Shown piece by piece: positions 10,275 to 22,738 of a stretch of DNA of 64,000 nt. The stretch spans positions 101,370,668-101,434,667 of the forward strand of contig NC_088203.1 of assembly GCF_037126465.1 (NCBI RefSeq), given 5' to 3'. Numbering within the stretch: the first letter of the stretch is position 1; each line of letters begins with the position of its first letter. Position numbers and translations under genes: made by a program. Under the pieces are notes generated by a model, which saw only the letters and a program-made list of their open reading frames with translations, searched no databases and was not told where the DNA came from. The stretch comes from Ornithodoros turicata. Taxonomy: Eukaryota; Arthropoda; Arachnida; Ixodida; Argasidae.

Positions 10275-10760
10275 TCACACTGTGTCCAGTAGCTTGGAGT
10301 CTGCGCAAAGTCGCACAAACGCCTGCATGGTGTGGAACTGATGGTCCGGTGACCAAGGGCCCAGAACCTTAACAACATCGGAGGGTCTGCCATCCAGCCG
10401 AGCTAAAGGAGCTTGTAGATACAGTACGTGCTGCTGATACCGTGGACAGGATAATAAGATGTGCTCCATGCCCTCAACAGTCCCACAGGTGTCACAGTTA
10501 AGTGAATCTGCCTTCCCAAGCTTGTGAAGAAGACGTCGGCTGTAGGGCACATTGAGGCGGAGCCGGTTATAAAGGGACGCAAACAGCCTAGGGAACGATG
10601 TCGGGAAAGTAGAGGTAAGCTCCGGGTCAACGTAGTGTAGCAGCGAGGCGCGAGCCCCGCCAGAGAGCCACTGTGCCTCAGCCAGTTGATGGCACAGGGC
10701 AGTCAACATGGCCCTAGCGTCGGACGTGCTGTAATAGAAGACCCTCTGTTTACAAACATG
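10275..10760 (-). pseudogene. LINE ORF2 C-terminus, fragment (family L-1)
   Basis: Reads RLRLNVPYSRRLLHKLGKADSLNCDTCG, then EHILLSCPRY and LDGRPSDVVKVLGPW, ending LLDTV. This is the cysteine/histidine region after RT in non-LTR retrotransposons. The same family occurs at 42840-43035 and 56461-57095. It is 5'-truncated and sits directly beside the gypsy LTR, which therefore landed at or near the LINE 3' end. Confidence 0.7.
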
Positions 10761-10933
10761 TGTGAAGTCACGAGAAGACTGGTTCGGGGTTATATTTTGC
10801 TGTGGTGGGCAAGGAGCGGCAAGAAGGCTGATAAAGCTGATAGTGCCCACCAGCAACCCCGGTATGAGTTGGCAGATACGCTACGAACTTGCGACATTAA
10901 GAGAGTTTTAGTAGATCGTGCGCTATCGCCTTT

Positions 10934-11033
10934 GCGTACGTAGGGGATAGCGTAGATGGTTCTGCACGGTACGCGAAGCTCTCTTTCTGTTGTGAGCGTG
11001 CGCAGAACCACCGACGCTATCCCTTACGTACGC
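10934..11033. repeat. 32-base inverted repeat (hairpin)
   Basis: Arms 10934-10965 and 11002-11033 (GCGTACGTAGGGGATAGCGT and its complement) pair with few mismatches around a 36-base loop. Probably part of a small MITE; its outer ends are not resolved. Confidence 0.65.
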
Positions 11034-11719
11034 AAGTGCCATAGCATACGATCCAATAAATCTCTCTACTCGCTGCGAGATCGACCTAGGGGGGGCGACA
11101 CCGTCATATTTCTAATGTGGATAACACGCCTGCCGATCCGTAATTCCAGTGTATATTCGCCAGAAGATCACTTGTGCCGCGATGGTAAGATACTGTTCGG
11201 TTCCCCAATGCTCCACCTACTGCACTGCACGCGGAATAAACGTGGAAAAGCAGACGACGCGAGGAGGCTATCCACACTACGGTAGTTCATCGTTTCTCCG
11301 CAGCGCGCCGACACCGTTCGATCTGGGAGCGAATTGGCGAGTGTTAGTAGACCGCTCATGACGTCACCGTTAACTTACCGTGCCTATACCGGAACCAACG
11401 ACAGAGAGCGTGGCTCAGAATCTTATCTGTTGATAGGGTGCAGTAGACGCGGTAGCCTACCGTGCTACCGGGAGCGATCTACTCATACCCGCTAATAATT
11501 CCTAGTTTACGTCGCGAAGTAACTATGTACTACTACTACTAGGCTTCTTTAACACGCTTTGAGTCCACAAGAAACATTGTTTTATGACGACGTGTCCGAG
11601 CAGCTTGTACCGCCCTGCCAAGTTTCTGGCGTCCCCAATAAATAGTGCGCTGAAGCTATACGGTCACAACAGTGGATGTGATGGTTCGAACCGGCAGTCT
11701 CGGGTTCAGATACCTAAGC
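11034..11719. other. Unassigned stretch with a THAP-like start
   Basis: At 11181 a plus-strand Met opens MVRYCSVPQCSTYCTARGIN. This resembles the first residues of THAP zinc-finger domains (Met, then C-x4-C), but the frame leaves the family after about 20 residues. Nothing else is recognised here. Confidence 0.3.
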
Positions 11720-11944
11720 AAGCGCTTACTGCGGGTGCTGAAGACTGGGAGGCGGTGGGTTCGAATCCTCCCACCGGCTCTGAGGTTTTCTTCTTTTTTT
11801 TTTCGGGATTTTTCGGCAGATTTTGCGAACGAATGTCGGCACAGTTCCCCCTGAAGTCGGCCCAGGACGCGTATAAACCCCGTCCCCCACTCTTTCCTGC
11901 TGTACGCCGCTCGTAGCCACAGTTGCTTCGCTGCGCTAATACGG
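11720..11944 (+). mobile_element. tRNA-derived SINE, copy 1
   Basis: The head has a B-box (GGTTCGAATCC at about 11759), then the ACCGGCT junction. The body is GAATGTCGGCACAGTTCCCC...AAGTCGGCCCAGGACGC and the tail GCCACAGTTGCTTCG. It matches copies at 15165, 24420, 45510, 49344 (reverse), 55650 and 60880 (reverse). This architecture is known from ixodid tick SINEs. Confidence 0.8.
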
Positions 11945-11946
11945 GG

Positions 11947-14023
11947 GTAATTCCATTTTAAATCGATCAAGGTGCGTCGGTGACATTTTTTGATTTCAGT
12001 GAATAAAATACATGTTGGAAACGACCTTAAGTGAAGACGAAAGCAGGTGCTTTGAGCTGCCTACGATCAAGCAGTCCACAGATGGAGAGGGGATAAAGGC
12101 TGAGACACATGTACGACGAAATGTGCGACCCGTCGTGCGACGCGTCTCAGCGCAAAGCATCCTGGGACTGATTCTGGAGAAATAAGTCGTCGCAGCAGCG
12201 CTCTGCGACAAGTCGCAGCGCGACAAAACTGCTTGGATATCTCCGCTCCCGTCGGTGGGTTGTCGTGCGGATGTAGTGACGTCATGAACCAAGCAGCCAA
12301 TGATGCTGCCTCTCTGGTAGATGCGATGGGTCCGAGAAAAAATGGCGGACAGTGTGTGTTCCGAATGCAAACAGTGGCTGATTTCGCCGTGTTTCGCCTT
12401 AAAAGACACGTGAAATAAGGAATGAATTGTTCTCGTTTACTGTGTTTTACGAGCGAGTGAGCACATTTGGTTATGTTAAATAAAGTGTAAGCGAGTGTAT
12501 CTCTGGCCGCGCTGCTATAGCAACACGGCGGTCCAGAGCAACATGTCGTCAGGATGTCGCCGCCCATGTGTCTGCTGATGCAACACGCGACAACTCGTGA
12601 CACGAAACTGTGCGACTCGTCGCACGACGGGTCGTGCATTTTGTTGTACATGTGTTTCGCCCTTAAGGCGGCTGCGTCTTTGCGACGGGATTTTCTTTCT
12701 CGCGACTTTGCAGCCTTCCTGACGCCACTTAATTCGCGTCACAACCCTCATAGCTGGTAGACATGAAGTCTGGTCACTCTAGTATACCTGTAGGGAGTGC
12801 AAACGATTACACTTTAAAGGGACGCTGAAGAAAAAAGCCAAAGTCAACAGATATGACAAAAATGGCACATTTTTTAGCGCTCCTACCTCCTTGACAGCAC
12901 GTCGGATATCTCTAAATGAAGTATGTTTTTAATGTGCATTTTTTCCTCTGTCGTTCAATACATACAACATTTTTCTACCACGTTTCGTAGCCGCCGAAAG
13001 AGAGCAGAAAATTGCCGATGTTTGGTATGGCATACCGCAGCCGCTGCAATACTTATTCCGATAATTTTGCGGTTACTGAAAGGCCAAAGTACCCTCTAAA
13101 TGCAGCTGCAAGAATGTGTTGCACTATTTTAGCAGCGAATTTTTCTCTGTTAGTGCCCAGGTCTGACCGTCTAGTGCCCAGGTCTGACCGTTGCGGCGTT
13201 GCATTCCGATTCCACTTTCGAGTGGCACGCCATCGCGCGTTTCCTATTTCACAGGGCCTTCGGCCTCCCTGATGCAGCACTGATTTCCGCGGCTGACACT
13301 TATTTGTGGACATGTCCACGTCGGCATTCTTATTTACGTACAACCCCTTTGTATGTCGTCGCGAGACCAACAGATGGCGTATGTTTATTATGTCGCAGCG
13401 ACTGAGGATGGAGTACTGACTGGCGATATGTAGCTGAGTATAGCAATAACTTTTGCAACAGTTTTGTCAATACTGTACAAAGTGTGCATTTTTTTTTTAA
13501 ACATTGGGAAGCGCTACCAAGTGGCTCATTGCTGGAGGTGCCGTCTTTATTTTGTCCCGGCTGCATTGCGTAGGTAGCATATGCGTCCCATGAGCGCCGG
13601 CATTATTTGGTGAATTAGACAGGATTTGGTCAATAAGAGGAAGGTGGCACCACGCCATACCAGGCGAACCCTTGCCGTTAGAATGCCTTCCTCTTTCTTT
13701 TTTATTTATTTTTTATTAATATGTGTCACAAATAGAGGTCACGATAATTTCCATCGCAGAAATGCTCAGGGGATGGATATGCTACCTGTGCAATGTAACG
13801 GGACTGTTTTATTTGTTACTTCTTTTTGCGGCTGTTATAAAGACAGCACCTCCAAGAATGAGCCATTTGGTAGCGCTTCCCAGCACAGAGTTTCAAAATA
13901 ATGCACACCTTGTGCAGTACTGCTTTCGGGTACCTGCTTTCGTCTTCACTCAAGGTCGTTTGCAACATCTATTTTTTTCACTGAAATCAAAAGATGTCAC
14001 CGGCGGATTTAAAATGAAATTAC
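11947..14023. mobile_element. Large inverted-repeat element, non-autonomous, with nested inserts
   Basis: Arm 11947-12010 (GTAATTCCATTTTAAATC ... TTTTGATTTCAGTG) is the complement of 13970-14023, with one 12-base gap and a few mismatches. Between them lie a second inverted-repeat element (12105-12655) and a third inverted pair (about 13462-13590 against 13775-13925, sharing GGGAAGCGCTACCAA). No transposase frame is visible, so this is probably a family of non-autonomous DNA transposons inserted into each other. Confidence 0.5.
12105..12655. mobile_element. Nested inverted-repeat element
   Basis: Ends 12105-12142 and 12618-12655 are complementary over 38 bases (ACACATGTAC...CGACCCGTCGTGCGACG), with about four mismatches. 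The interior is C+G-rich with repeated GCGACAAGTCGC-like motifs and no convincing gene. Confidence 0.55.
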
Positions 14024-14766
14024 ACACGAAATCATGATAAAATATTGCTGTGTCTTGTAGCTAGGTTCGTATAGGTTACATCCACGCAAGGCAAGCCGGG
14101 AGTGTTAACACCTATCTTACCCTTACTTGCAGCTAAAACACGAATATGCGTTCAAGCTACACTTTGTACGCTGTATCTTTCTGTTTCATATTATACTTTT
14201 TTTTTCGCTTTTGCTGAAATTCTCCAGAGGCGGCATGATATGCCAGTAAAGTAGATCCCCGATGAAGGTTATAAAACTCAAAGGGGCCTTTGGAGTCGTG
14301 TCTGTCTGTCCGTGTTCACTTTTTAGCACTCCTGCGTCACGATGCAATACACCAACAAGCCCGAAGACTTGTTGTTATGGTGCGCGCGCGTATTGATTAC
14401 GAAATGATTGGTGTTCCCGAAGCATTCCTCTTATCCTTTGAACATCCCCTGTTCCCTCTTGTCGGGAAGAAACGCGTTAATTGATTCCGATATAGCAACC
14501 CGCAGCCTCGTGACATTTTCCTATTTTCGTACGTGACCTTTCTTAACTCCCACGGCGAATGTTTTCGCCCAGAGGGGTTTCTGCCACGAAATGTCGCGCG
14601 CGCTGCTGTTTCGCGGACTTAATTTCATTATCTCGCCTTTTCTTCTTCTTCTTTTCTGCTTTCTCGTTCTAATAATGGGGTAGAGCGGACTAATTGTTTA
14701 CCGCGTAGCAGATTCCTATTGGAATGTCCCAGGCGGAGGGAAAGGGGTAAAAGGTCCAGCGACCTC
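14024..14766. other. No gene or repeat recognised
   Basis: Mixed unique sequence with short pyrimidine runs. No frame with family resemblance. Confidence 0.5.
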
Positions 14767-14906
14767 AACAACACCGAATATCCTCTGGATGTACGAATGA
14801 TGTTCTAACGAATTCGTGAGTCCGATGGATATCCGTCAGACATCCATCGGACGTACGAATCCGTTAGGACATTATTTGTACATTCAGAGGATATTTGGTG
14901 TTGGTG
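14767..14906. repeat. Near-perfect 140-base palindrome (MITE-like hairpin)
   Basis: Arms of about 51 bases (AACACCGAATATCCTCTG...) pair with 14856-14905. The loop is itself a hairpin (GTCCGATGGAT with ATCCATCGGAC). Unlike the other MITEs here, it does not begin CACTCT. Confidence 0.75.
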
Positions 14907-15164
14907 GGGGGAAAGAGAAAAGACGGGCGCGTCGAACGGAAGGTCGTTCGACTTAGTTGCTCTTCGCCTGCAAGCTTGCATCACGTATTTGCTGGTGGTC
15001 ACTGCCATTTCAAAAGTCGTGAAGAGAAGAATTAGTTAATGTATGTGTGTGTAGTTCAGCAGTCTACATATCTTGCAAACTTTCAGAGATGAATTACAAT
15101 ACATCCAACAGGCAATGCCGTGCGGGCGGGGCTTCTTTTTTTTTTTCGTTTTGTTTTGTGTGTT

Positions 15165-15325
15165 TTCCTGGGTTTTCCGAAGACTTTCCAGTCGAAAGTT
15201 GGCACAGTTCGCCCTGAAGTCGGCCCAGGACGCATAGTAACCCCCCCCTGTCCTTCCTGCTGTTCTCTCTCCATCTGTCCACATCTGTACGCCGCTCATG
15301 GCCACAGTTGCTTCGTAGCGCTAGC
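15165..15325 (+). mobile_element. tRNA-derived SINE, copy 2, 5'-truncated
   Basis: Has the body GGTTTTCCGAAGACTTTCCAG, GGCACAGTTCGCCC and the tail GCCACAGTTGCTTCG, but no tRNA head. A T-rich run replaces the head. Confidence 0.7.
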
Positions 15326-15965
15326 AAAAAACAAAAACGAAAAAGTACAACCCCCCGTGGCTGCCCACATAGCGTTTCTGGTACACTCAGGTCCGGTTTC
15401 ACCAACGCTGGTTAACTTTGAACTGAGATTAAGGGTGGCTAAAACTAACACTAAATTCTTGTTTACGAACGTTAGTTTGTGACTTGATGAATGTTTCAGT
15501 GACAATAACTCCCTTTAGTGAATCAGAGTTAAGCATTAAATTCAAGTTCGGGGACCGTTGATCTCGGTTATATGTTAATCGGCGTTGGCAAACCTGGCCT
15601 AACTGACTTAGGGAGCATGAATACAAGCTCCCTCTGTTTGTACAGAGGGAACTAGTATTGAGGCACCCAAGACTGACTGCGCTCGCATCACGCTTTTCTT
15701 ATTTTGTTTTATCTGCTCTCCGATTTGCTGCTGCGCCAGATGCGTCAACCAATGGCGCGCCGAATAAAATGCCAGGAACCACGCAGCGACGTCGATGTCT
15801 GTGTAGTCTTGTCCCGTGTGTTGCTTCGTTGGAAACCACGCAGCGGCTTTGACAAAAGTTCCCTCATACAGCTCTCGCTGAAAAAAGGTTGGAAATAAAA
15901 AGCTTTGGAAGTCGAATCTTTAGTTTCGTATTCCGTGACAGTATGAAATAAATCGGTAGGCGCTA

Positions 15966-16202
15966 CACTCTTAAAAATGAACTTCACCGCATAGCACGCT
16001 CCTAGCCAACCATCATCCCGAATGACAACGTTCTCGCCCCTGATTTGCTGAAAACGGGAGGAGGAGCCTATTTTGTGCCGTGCATAATGGCACAAAATAG
16101 GCTCCTCCTCCCGTTTCCAGCAAATCAGGGGCGAGAACGTTGTCATTCGGGATGATGGTTGGCTAGGAGCGTGCTATGCCGTGAAATTCATTTTTAAGAG
16201 TG
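15966..16202. mobile_element. Palindromic MITE family A, copy 1
   Basis: 237 bases, starting CACTCTTAAAAATGAA and ending with its complement, with TA on both sides (15964-15965, 16203-16204). The whole element is one inverted repeat with a loop of only a few bases. TA duplication points to a Tc1/mariner-type transposase acting in trans. Confidence 0.85.
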
Positions 16203-18428
16203 TACGCCTACGCGCCGACAACTCTGAATAAAAACAAGCCTTTTGTTTGAGGCGAACATCACACAGGCCTTATTAGTTTTTGGATAAAACGTGTAGCCTA
16301 TATTAAAAACGAATGTTTTCATTAACACGCGATGACGGAACGCTGACGAGACAGATACCACAAAACGCTGAATCATTCGAACTACTACACAAAGGTTGTG
16401 TATGCGTGCTGTTTCAGCTTTGCATCAACCCCGGAATTCCATCCCGGGATTAGTCGGGAAAAATCCCGAAATCGCGGGACTGTAGAAGTGGCCCGGGATT
16501 CCCAACCCTAGTTACGCACGCACGCACACGCCCGCCCGCGCGCACTTACTCACTCAACATACTAGCTTTTTAGGAACAACAACAACAACAACAACAGATA
16601 AATTGATGATGAATGGGGAAACATAGGAACATTATGCCATCCATGAGCTAAACGCACAGCAGCCCAGCATATGGCACGATTGCACAGTCACTCGAGCTGG
16701 CGGGTTCGATCCCAGCCGAGGATGGTAGCAAATCGCGGAAGGCAAACTAGTAAAAAAAGAAAAAGAAAAAAAAAACGCAAGTGTAAGGTGGACTCACATT
16801 AAGAAACGTTACCTAGTGACGCGGTTATCCGCAGTTTATTGGCGCTGGTTTCGAAACCTCGAGTTTCCATCTAAAAAATCAGGTGTCACGCGCTGTTATG
16901 TGCTCGGGTTCGTGGATGCAACCGCGCACACCTTTAGTATGGCCGACGATTATGCACTCATACAGGAAGCGGCACTGTGGCATATCAACTACCTAACGAT
17001 CGAGATGTGGTCGAAAGGATCGGAATAAGTAAGCCACCTTCAATGTGAACCTACAGAATGAGTGAAAGTAACACAAGGTCTCCGGCATCTGTTCTTGTCT
17101 TAATATACCATAAGGGAGGGGCGCGTGTGTGACCCACTTCCTCTCTGTTGCCCATAAGTCATTTCACGTTTTTTACGGCAGTGACACGGCCGTGCCTGGA
17201 GGATTAGTGCATGGGCGGCCAATTAAGTTACCGTCGGACGATTTCTTGGTCCAAACGGCGCTAACGAAGTGCTCTACCTGCGCGCCGTCCAAGGATTGAT
17301 CGAAGGACGGAATATTCGGGAGCTTCCGACAGAGCACGACGAGCGCTTAGGAGATGTTCGTGTAAAGAGGGGAATTAGGCTTTCCTCGGAGTTCTGCACT
17401 TCAGGCGTCTTTGTGACATCTTTGGATGGGAAAGCTGCCTTTTGAAGTCTGCACAGGCTAGCACGGACGCGTTTGTAGCACTGTTACTCTGGTGCCGGAA
17501 GATCTATAACGAATTGCTGCCCGGATTTCTATAAGCTGGCGTTCCGTATTTTGATGGTTTAGATCTTCCGTCAACCCCGCGTGTGAACGAGGCGGATGAA
17601 CACGTAATTGGCACCCGGACAGCTGAGCGAATGGGCACATTGATACGGGCACAGTACACTGGGATGGAAAACAAAATAATTTATTCTGAGACAGAATATA
17701 ACAAAGCACATACAGGCCCCAGTAAAGATGGCATGGGGTGCGTACGTGAAGTCTTGCGTTCTTTCGTGAGACTTGAACGATCAGGGCTCACACGCTCATG
17801 GCACAAACACTCTTGCGCTGAAAGGAAAGCAAAAATGTGCTTCAGCAACAGCTTGTCTTGTTTTAAAGAAAGATATGTACTGTAGAGGGAAATGTAGGAT
17901 GACCCACAAGTAACTTTTAATCCTCGCTTTCAGAATCAAAACGAATAATGATAAAATTGGCAGCTGGGGGTTGAAACGTACGCTCTGCCCTAGGTTTCTA
18001 AAGAACTGGTTGATGTAATCGAGAGAAAATGGCTTTCAGCACCAAAACATTCAACATTCAAAACAATCCAAATTCAATTTCAACATTCAAAAGAAGATTG
18101 ATATTATTATCTAGATGATGAATGACCCCCTCACGGCAAAGGCTTTGAGTTCGCCTGGTAAGACTGTGGCTATTAGAAATGTCATAAGTGACCGAAGAGC
18201 CCAGCGCCGATGTGCAGGGTTGCGCCAAGCACCAACATCCGATTTTTTGAACGCGTTCCGTCATTCAAATGATGGAACGCTGACGCCATGGAATCCCCTC
18301 GCGGAGTCGGGTAACTCATGCTCTACATTTTATATTTCATGGGTTTATCTCGTGGGTTCACCTCACGTGGTTTTGGTGGGCGAGATTATATGAATATACT
18401 CACATTTCACTCTGTGCACGCATACTTC
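16203..18428. other. Intergenic, with SINE remnant and 3' region of structural gene 1
   Basis: About 16690-16735 holds a tRNA-like B-box (GGTTCGATCCC) with GCCGAGGATGGTAGC, a SINE remnant also seen near 22165 and 58050. A CG/CA-rich microsatellite is at 16507-16542. AATAAATTATT (minus strand, 17675-17685) is the polyadenylation region of the gene that ends at 18429. No other gene is seen. Confidence 0.5.
17680..17685 (-). promoter_or_regulatory. Polyadenylation signal, structural gene 1
   Basis: AATAAA inside the palindromic AATAAATTATT that follows all four paralogues. Here it lies about 745 bases after the stop, the longest distance of the four. Confidence 0.5.
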
Positions 18429-21400
18429 TTAACCGTAGACCTTGGCGGCGCCGTAGCCAAGACCGTGGCCGTAGAGGCCGTGGCCGTAGCCGAGACCATA
18501 GCCGCCGTAGAGACCGTGGCCATATCCAGCATAGCCAAGTCCGGCAGCATAGCCAAGTCCGGCACCATAGCCATATCCAGCGTAGCCCAGACCATAGGCT
18601 GGGGCAGCGACCTTAGCGACAGCTGGGGCAGCCACGGCAACAGCCCTGTGTGCAACAACTGGGGCGCCGAAGGTATCCTGACGGTAGGTGTAGGAACGGG
18701 CAACTGGGACGGCAGCGACCTTAGCGACAGCTGGGGCAGCGGCGACGACAGCACCGTGGCCGTAGCCAAGACCGTAGCCATAACCAGCACCGTAACCATA
18801 GCCAAGGCCGTGCGCAACACCATAGCCGAGGCCGACACCGTGGGCGACGCCGTAGCCGAGACCACCGTAGCCGTAGCCGAGACCGCCGTAGACGGCTCCG
18901 GCGTACGCCGAGTAGGCGGTAGCCAGGAGGGTGACGAGGGTTAGCTGAAAACGGAAAAGTTAGTTCGTTTAAGCTTAATAGTAATGATTGGACAATCATA
19001 GATCGAGAAGTTACCCGTCAAAACGAACTCATTACGAGTTAAGTTACCGCGCGAAAAATGTAACTAAGTTAATAACGAAGTTCTTCAGCCTGAAATGTAA
19101 CTCGCAGTTACGGAGTTACTTAAAAAAAGAACGAGTTACTTCGGACACAAAATGGCACTACACAGCTGCAGCGCGCGTGAGCAGTTCAGTTAGACATCGG
19201 CAATCCAGAAGATGTGGGTTCGAGTCCTACAGCTAGCTAACCTTTTCAGTGACTTTCATCTTTCATCGTTAGACATTGAGTTCCCTGCGGAAGAGTAGAA
19301 CACGCCTAGATCATTTTCATTTATGTCCAACAACTCGAACGTTTTGCATCTTACTCCCTGTGGGCGCACAATGACTCAGCTTCATTTCAATGGCAGCGGT
19401 TCTTCCCGAATAGAATACTGTCATTGATTGAATATCACGTTTTATGGCATAGAATGCCATGGAAGAACCGGAGAGAAAGCAACAAAATATGTGGATGTGA
19501 GTGAAAAGCAAGGTAAAAATAACTTGGAACTTAAGTTACTTTGGCAAAGTTACCTGAAAAAGGAATGAGTTGCTCTGAAAGTTACCACGGCGGAAAAGTG
19601 CCGAGTTAAGTTACAAGTTACCAAAAAAAGGAACTTAGTTACAGTGACGAGTTACCTCGAACTATGTGGACAACATCGCAAGCCGGAACGTATTCACACC
19701 ATAAAAAAAGCTACTATCGACAGACAGACTCGGTCTTTTTTGCCCTTCGTTATAACTACGGTTTCCCAGCTTATTTTTTGCCACATTCGGAGTGCGTTTT
19801 TCGGAGATTATTGTTTTGCTGAGGATTCAGTGTTTCGCCTCGTTTATTTTTCTCAACGGAGTTGACATCTGAAACTCGGAGAAAAAGGTGCGACTACCAA
19901 ACGACATACTCGCAAAAAGAATGAGAAGCTGTCCAGCAAAAACGTGTCCTGTTATGCGGCAGAACATGCAGGCAACGGCATCTGCACCGCGATACCTGAA
20001 CACCTCGAAATTTGAATATTATTTAATACAGGGCCGCTCTCGCTTGCGTCCATCTTGCTGTCTGTGTTGCAACACCTAACTGTGCTTTCCGGAAGACAGT
20101 TTGTATGTCACCTGTGCTTCCTTGTCCACTTTGAGGAGGAAGGACTCACAGAAAAAAGCGCACCGCTTGACGCTGCATGGTCGTTTTCCAAGTAAACATG
20201 TGAAATGGCCAAAATTACCTCAAAATGATCTCATGCACTCTAAATCGTTTCACACCTTTAAAGGTGTAAAATAGGTGTATTAACAAAGATCACACCCCTT
20301 TCACGCCCAACAACTTTGTTTTGGAAGTTCCTGAGGGTGTAACGATGGTGTAATACCCCCTCAGGTGAAATATGGTGATCAGTGTATCGCCTGGGTGTAG
20401 GAAGGGAGTGTGTTTATTTTCGTTCAGGTGAACAAAAGTAAATGTATACAACAACAAGGTACGGGAAGTTACATTATAAAAGTGCATGACGTGGATTTAC
20501 AACACGTCTAGCATCTAGTAATGTATGCAGATTTGGAGGATCTATTGATATAGTGCCTAAATTTCTTAAAACACGTTGCTCCTCATTGCAAGACAAAACA
20601 AATACATGATAGTGCTCATCATACTCAACTGTCTGTAGTTAATGTTTGTATGAGAAAAATTGTGTCAGAGTTAATAATCGTGTTATCATTGTCAACTGCA
20701 CTTTTCACATAGACTATAGATTCTGCGTGAATATCACGGTCATGAGTGCAACACTGAATTGCTTCTGGGGCATGTTGAAGTAGTATCTCCTTGGAACCAT
20801 GAGTAGATGTGGCATTTCTGATGAAGGACTGGGACCACACGTACATTTGATAAAATTGATGTGTTCTTGCTAATGAAAGGGTTATGTTCTTAAAATGTAG
20901 AGTTTTTCTAGCAACATCTTCCCTTCGAAACGCATACACCATACAGCTAGGATTGGACCAAACATCCTGATGAGTCGCGGATAATGAATAATGTAATGCA
21001 TTTTACAGGGGTTAGATATTTGTGGGTACAACACTGCAAAGCCTTGAAGAAACGAATAAATGCAACGTTCTAAGTCATGAACATGCATATCGGGGAGGTA
21101 CCTGCTGAGGTCTACAATTTCACGAAAAGCTATTTACAGCTACCACGCCATACATGATTTTCTGTATGTCGGCTGTGCATGTTCACACACATATTAAATC
21201 ACCTTGATGTACATACATATTTGGACCTCAATGTGATTATATGCAATGTGCTGGTAATTGTGAATACACAGTAACCCGCATATTGCCATGAGCCCAGCAG
21301 TTTTATTCGGCGTTACACCTGTCATAGTCGTTTGTGCATTAAGAACAAGATATGACGAGTAGTGCAACCTGAACTGGTAGCGCCGAGAACCTGAAAAAAA

Positions 21401-22738
21401 TGTCTTCCGGTCGGGGCCTTCTTTTATTGACTGTGAGGGGAAGCACTGCACATGACGCAACAGCGCCTTTGACAATTATTTTCAGGAACAACATGCGCGC
21501 CTAAACAAGATATGAGCAGGTAACAACCCGAGATACAATCATCAGATATGATAACTCCCTTTACACCCCAGTTGCCACGAGGGTGTTGGAATACACCTTA
21601 AAAGGTGTGCGCCATGAACATTTTGATTTACACCCTTTAAGGTGTAAAACGGTTTAGAGTGTGTAGACTAGACTCACTGAACAGGGTAGCCCATTCAGTG
21701 ACTCCAATGTCGAGGTTCCTCTGTTCAAATAGAGGTCCACCCACACTACACCGATGCTTCGTGCAGAGGACTTGGACAAAGAGAGCTTCCTTGTCGCTAG
21801 GGCTGGTGCCTCGCGATGCCGGGCATTCTCGATACAAAGGGAAACGGATTCTGCGAACCAGTTTATGCTTTTTTTTTTTTGACACCAGTCATTAAGCCAT
21901 CTTTTTCTGAACTCTCGGGTATACTGGAACGCCCCTAAACGGAGTTTTTCGAAGACATCTGAACTTCTTTACGTTTTACCGGCGTAATTGCGTCGGATTT
22001 TTTCGGATGAATCCGAAAACTCGGAATCCTAGTTATCACCTTCAAGAAAATTGCGTTTACAACTCTCTGGTACGGACTAAAGTTACGTGAAAGCAACCTT
22101 GTGGTTTCACACATGGCATATCAATGTCAACAGGCTAAATCTTTTTTGCCGTGTGCGGAGCTCAAGATCGCGGGTTCGATCCCTGCCGAAGACGGTAGGA
22201 GTGTGAAGGAAGTAAACAGTGCTTCGAGCACCGTTTGTCGGAGATTTCCGGCGCACGTCCAAAGAACCCCAGGTAGTCCAAATTATCGGCTGTCCTGCCC
22301 TGCGGAACGTGTAGCATGTCGCCACACAAATAGTCTGACTCACTTTACGCGTAAATGTACTCGTAATTACTTTTTGCCGTGTTCCAACATTCAAACATTT
22401 CGCGCTACTCTAATGGCGTAATTTTTTTATAGCTACAAACCATCGTGAACATAGAAACTGACATGAACATGAACGTGCATGGTGTTAATGAGGCTGTGCG
22501 ATAAATCCGAGCTAATATATCATTAACCGCTCAGTGTTTGCTTATCAGATCTTCTTAGAGAAAGTCGAATGCACCCAAATGTAGTTATCGAAGCGAAGAA
22601 ATACACGAGCCTTACACCAGGAAGAAGAAAAAAAAAGTATGACTACACCTCGAAGCCGAAGTCCACACGAAAAGCATGCGCGTTTTATAATCCTTATTCG
22701 CAAATCTTATGACAGGAAAAAGCACTCACAGCGTTCAT
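18429..22738 (-). CDS. Gly/Tyr/Ala-rich secreted structural protein 1 (shematrin-like/cuticle type)
   Basis: Joined from exon 1 (22730-22738, Met-Asn-Ala, followed by donor GTGAGT) and exon 2 (18429-18944, acceptor TTTTCAG), phase 0, 174 residues. [15 protein letters not shown] after MNA gives a signal peptide of about 18 residues, cleaved before GAVYGG. The mature chain is repeats of GLGYGYG and [11 protein letters not shown], two [10 protein letters not shown] blocks and a central [19 protein letters not shown], ending [13 protein letters not shown] like its paralogues. Such Gly-Tyr repeats form extracellular matrix; AAPAVAK blocks recall arthropod cuticle proteins. The exact role is inferred. 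The 3.8-kb intron carries a 1.4-kb mobile element. No in-frame stop. Confidence 0.82.
20236..21661. mobile_element. 1.4-kb MITE-like element in the intron of gene 1 (family C)
   Basis: The left end is CACTCTAAATCGTTTCACACC and the right end its near complement, followed inside by repeated ACACCTTTAAAGGTGT motifs. Related shorter copies are at 23310-23707 and, more distantly, 47803-48797. The flanks are TG on both sides. The interior has no recognised frame. Confidence 0.65.
22150..22235 (+). repeat. tRNA-like SINE remnant in the intron of gene 1
   Basis: B-box GGTTCGATCC followed by GCCGAAGACGGTAGGAGTGT. The same text with GGAGGAGGTAAACA occurs at 58050-58095. The A-box region is degraded. 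Confidence 0.5.

Noticed and set aside
12067..12651. 194-codon minus frame
   Set aside because: It coincides with the nested inverted-repeat element; composition follows its C+G-rich arms.
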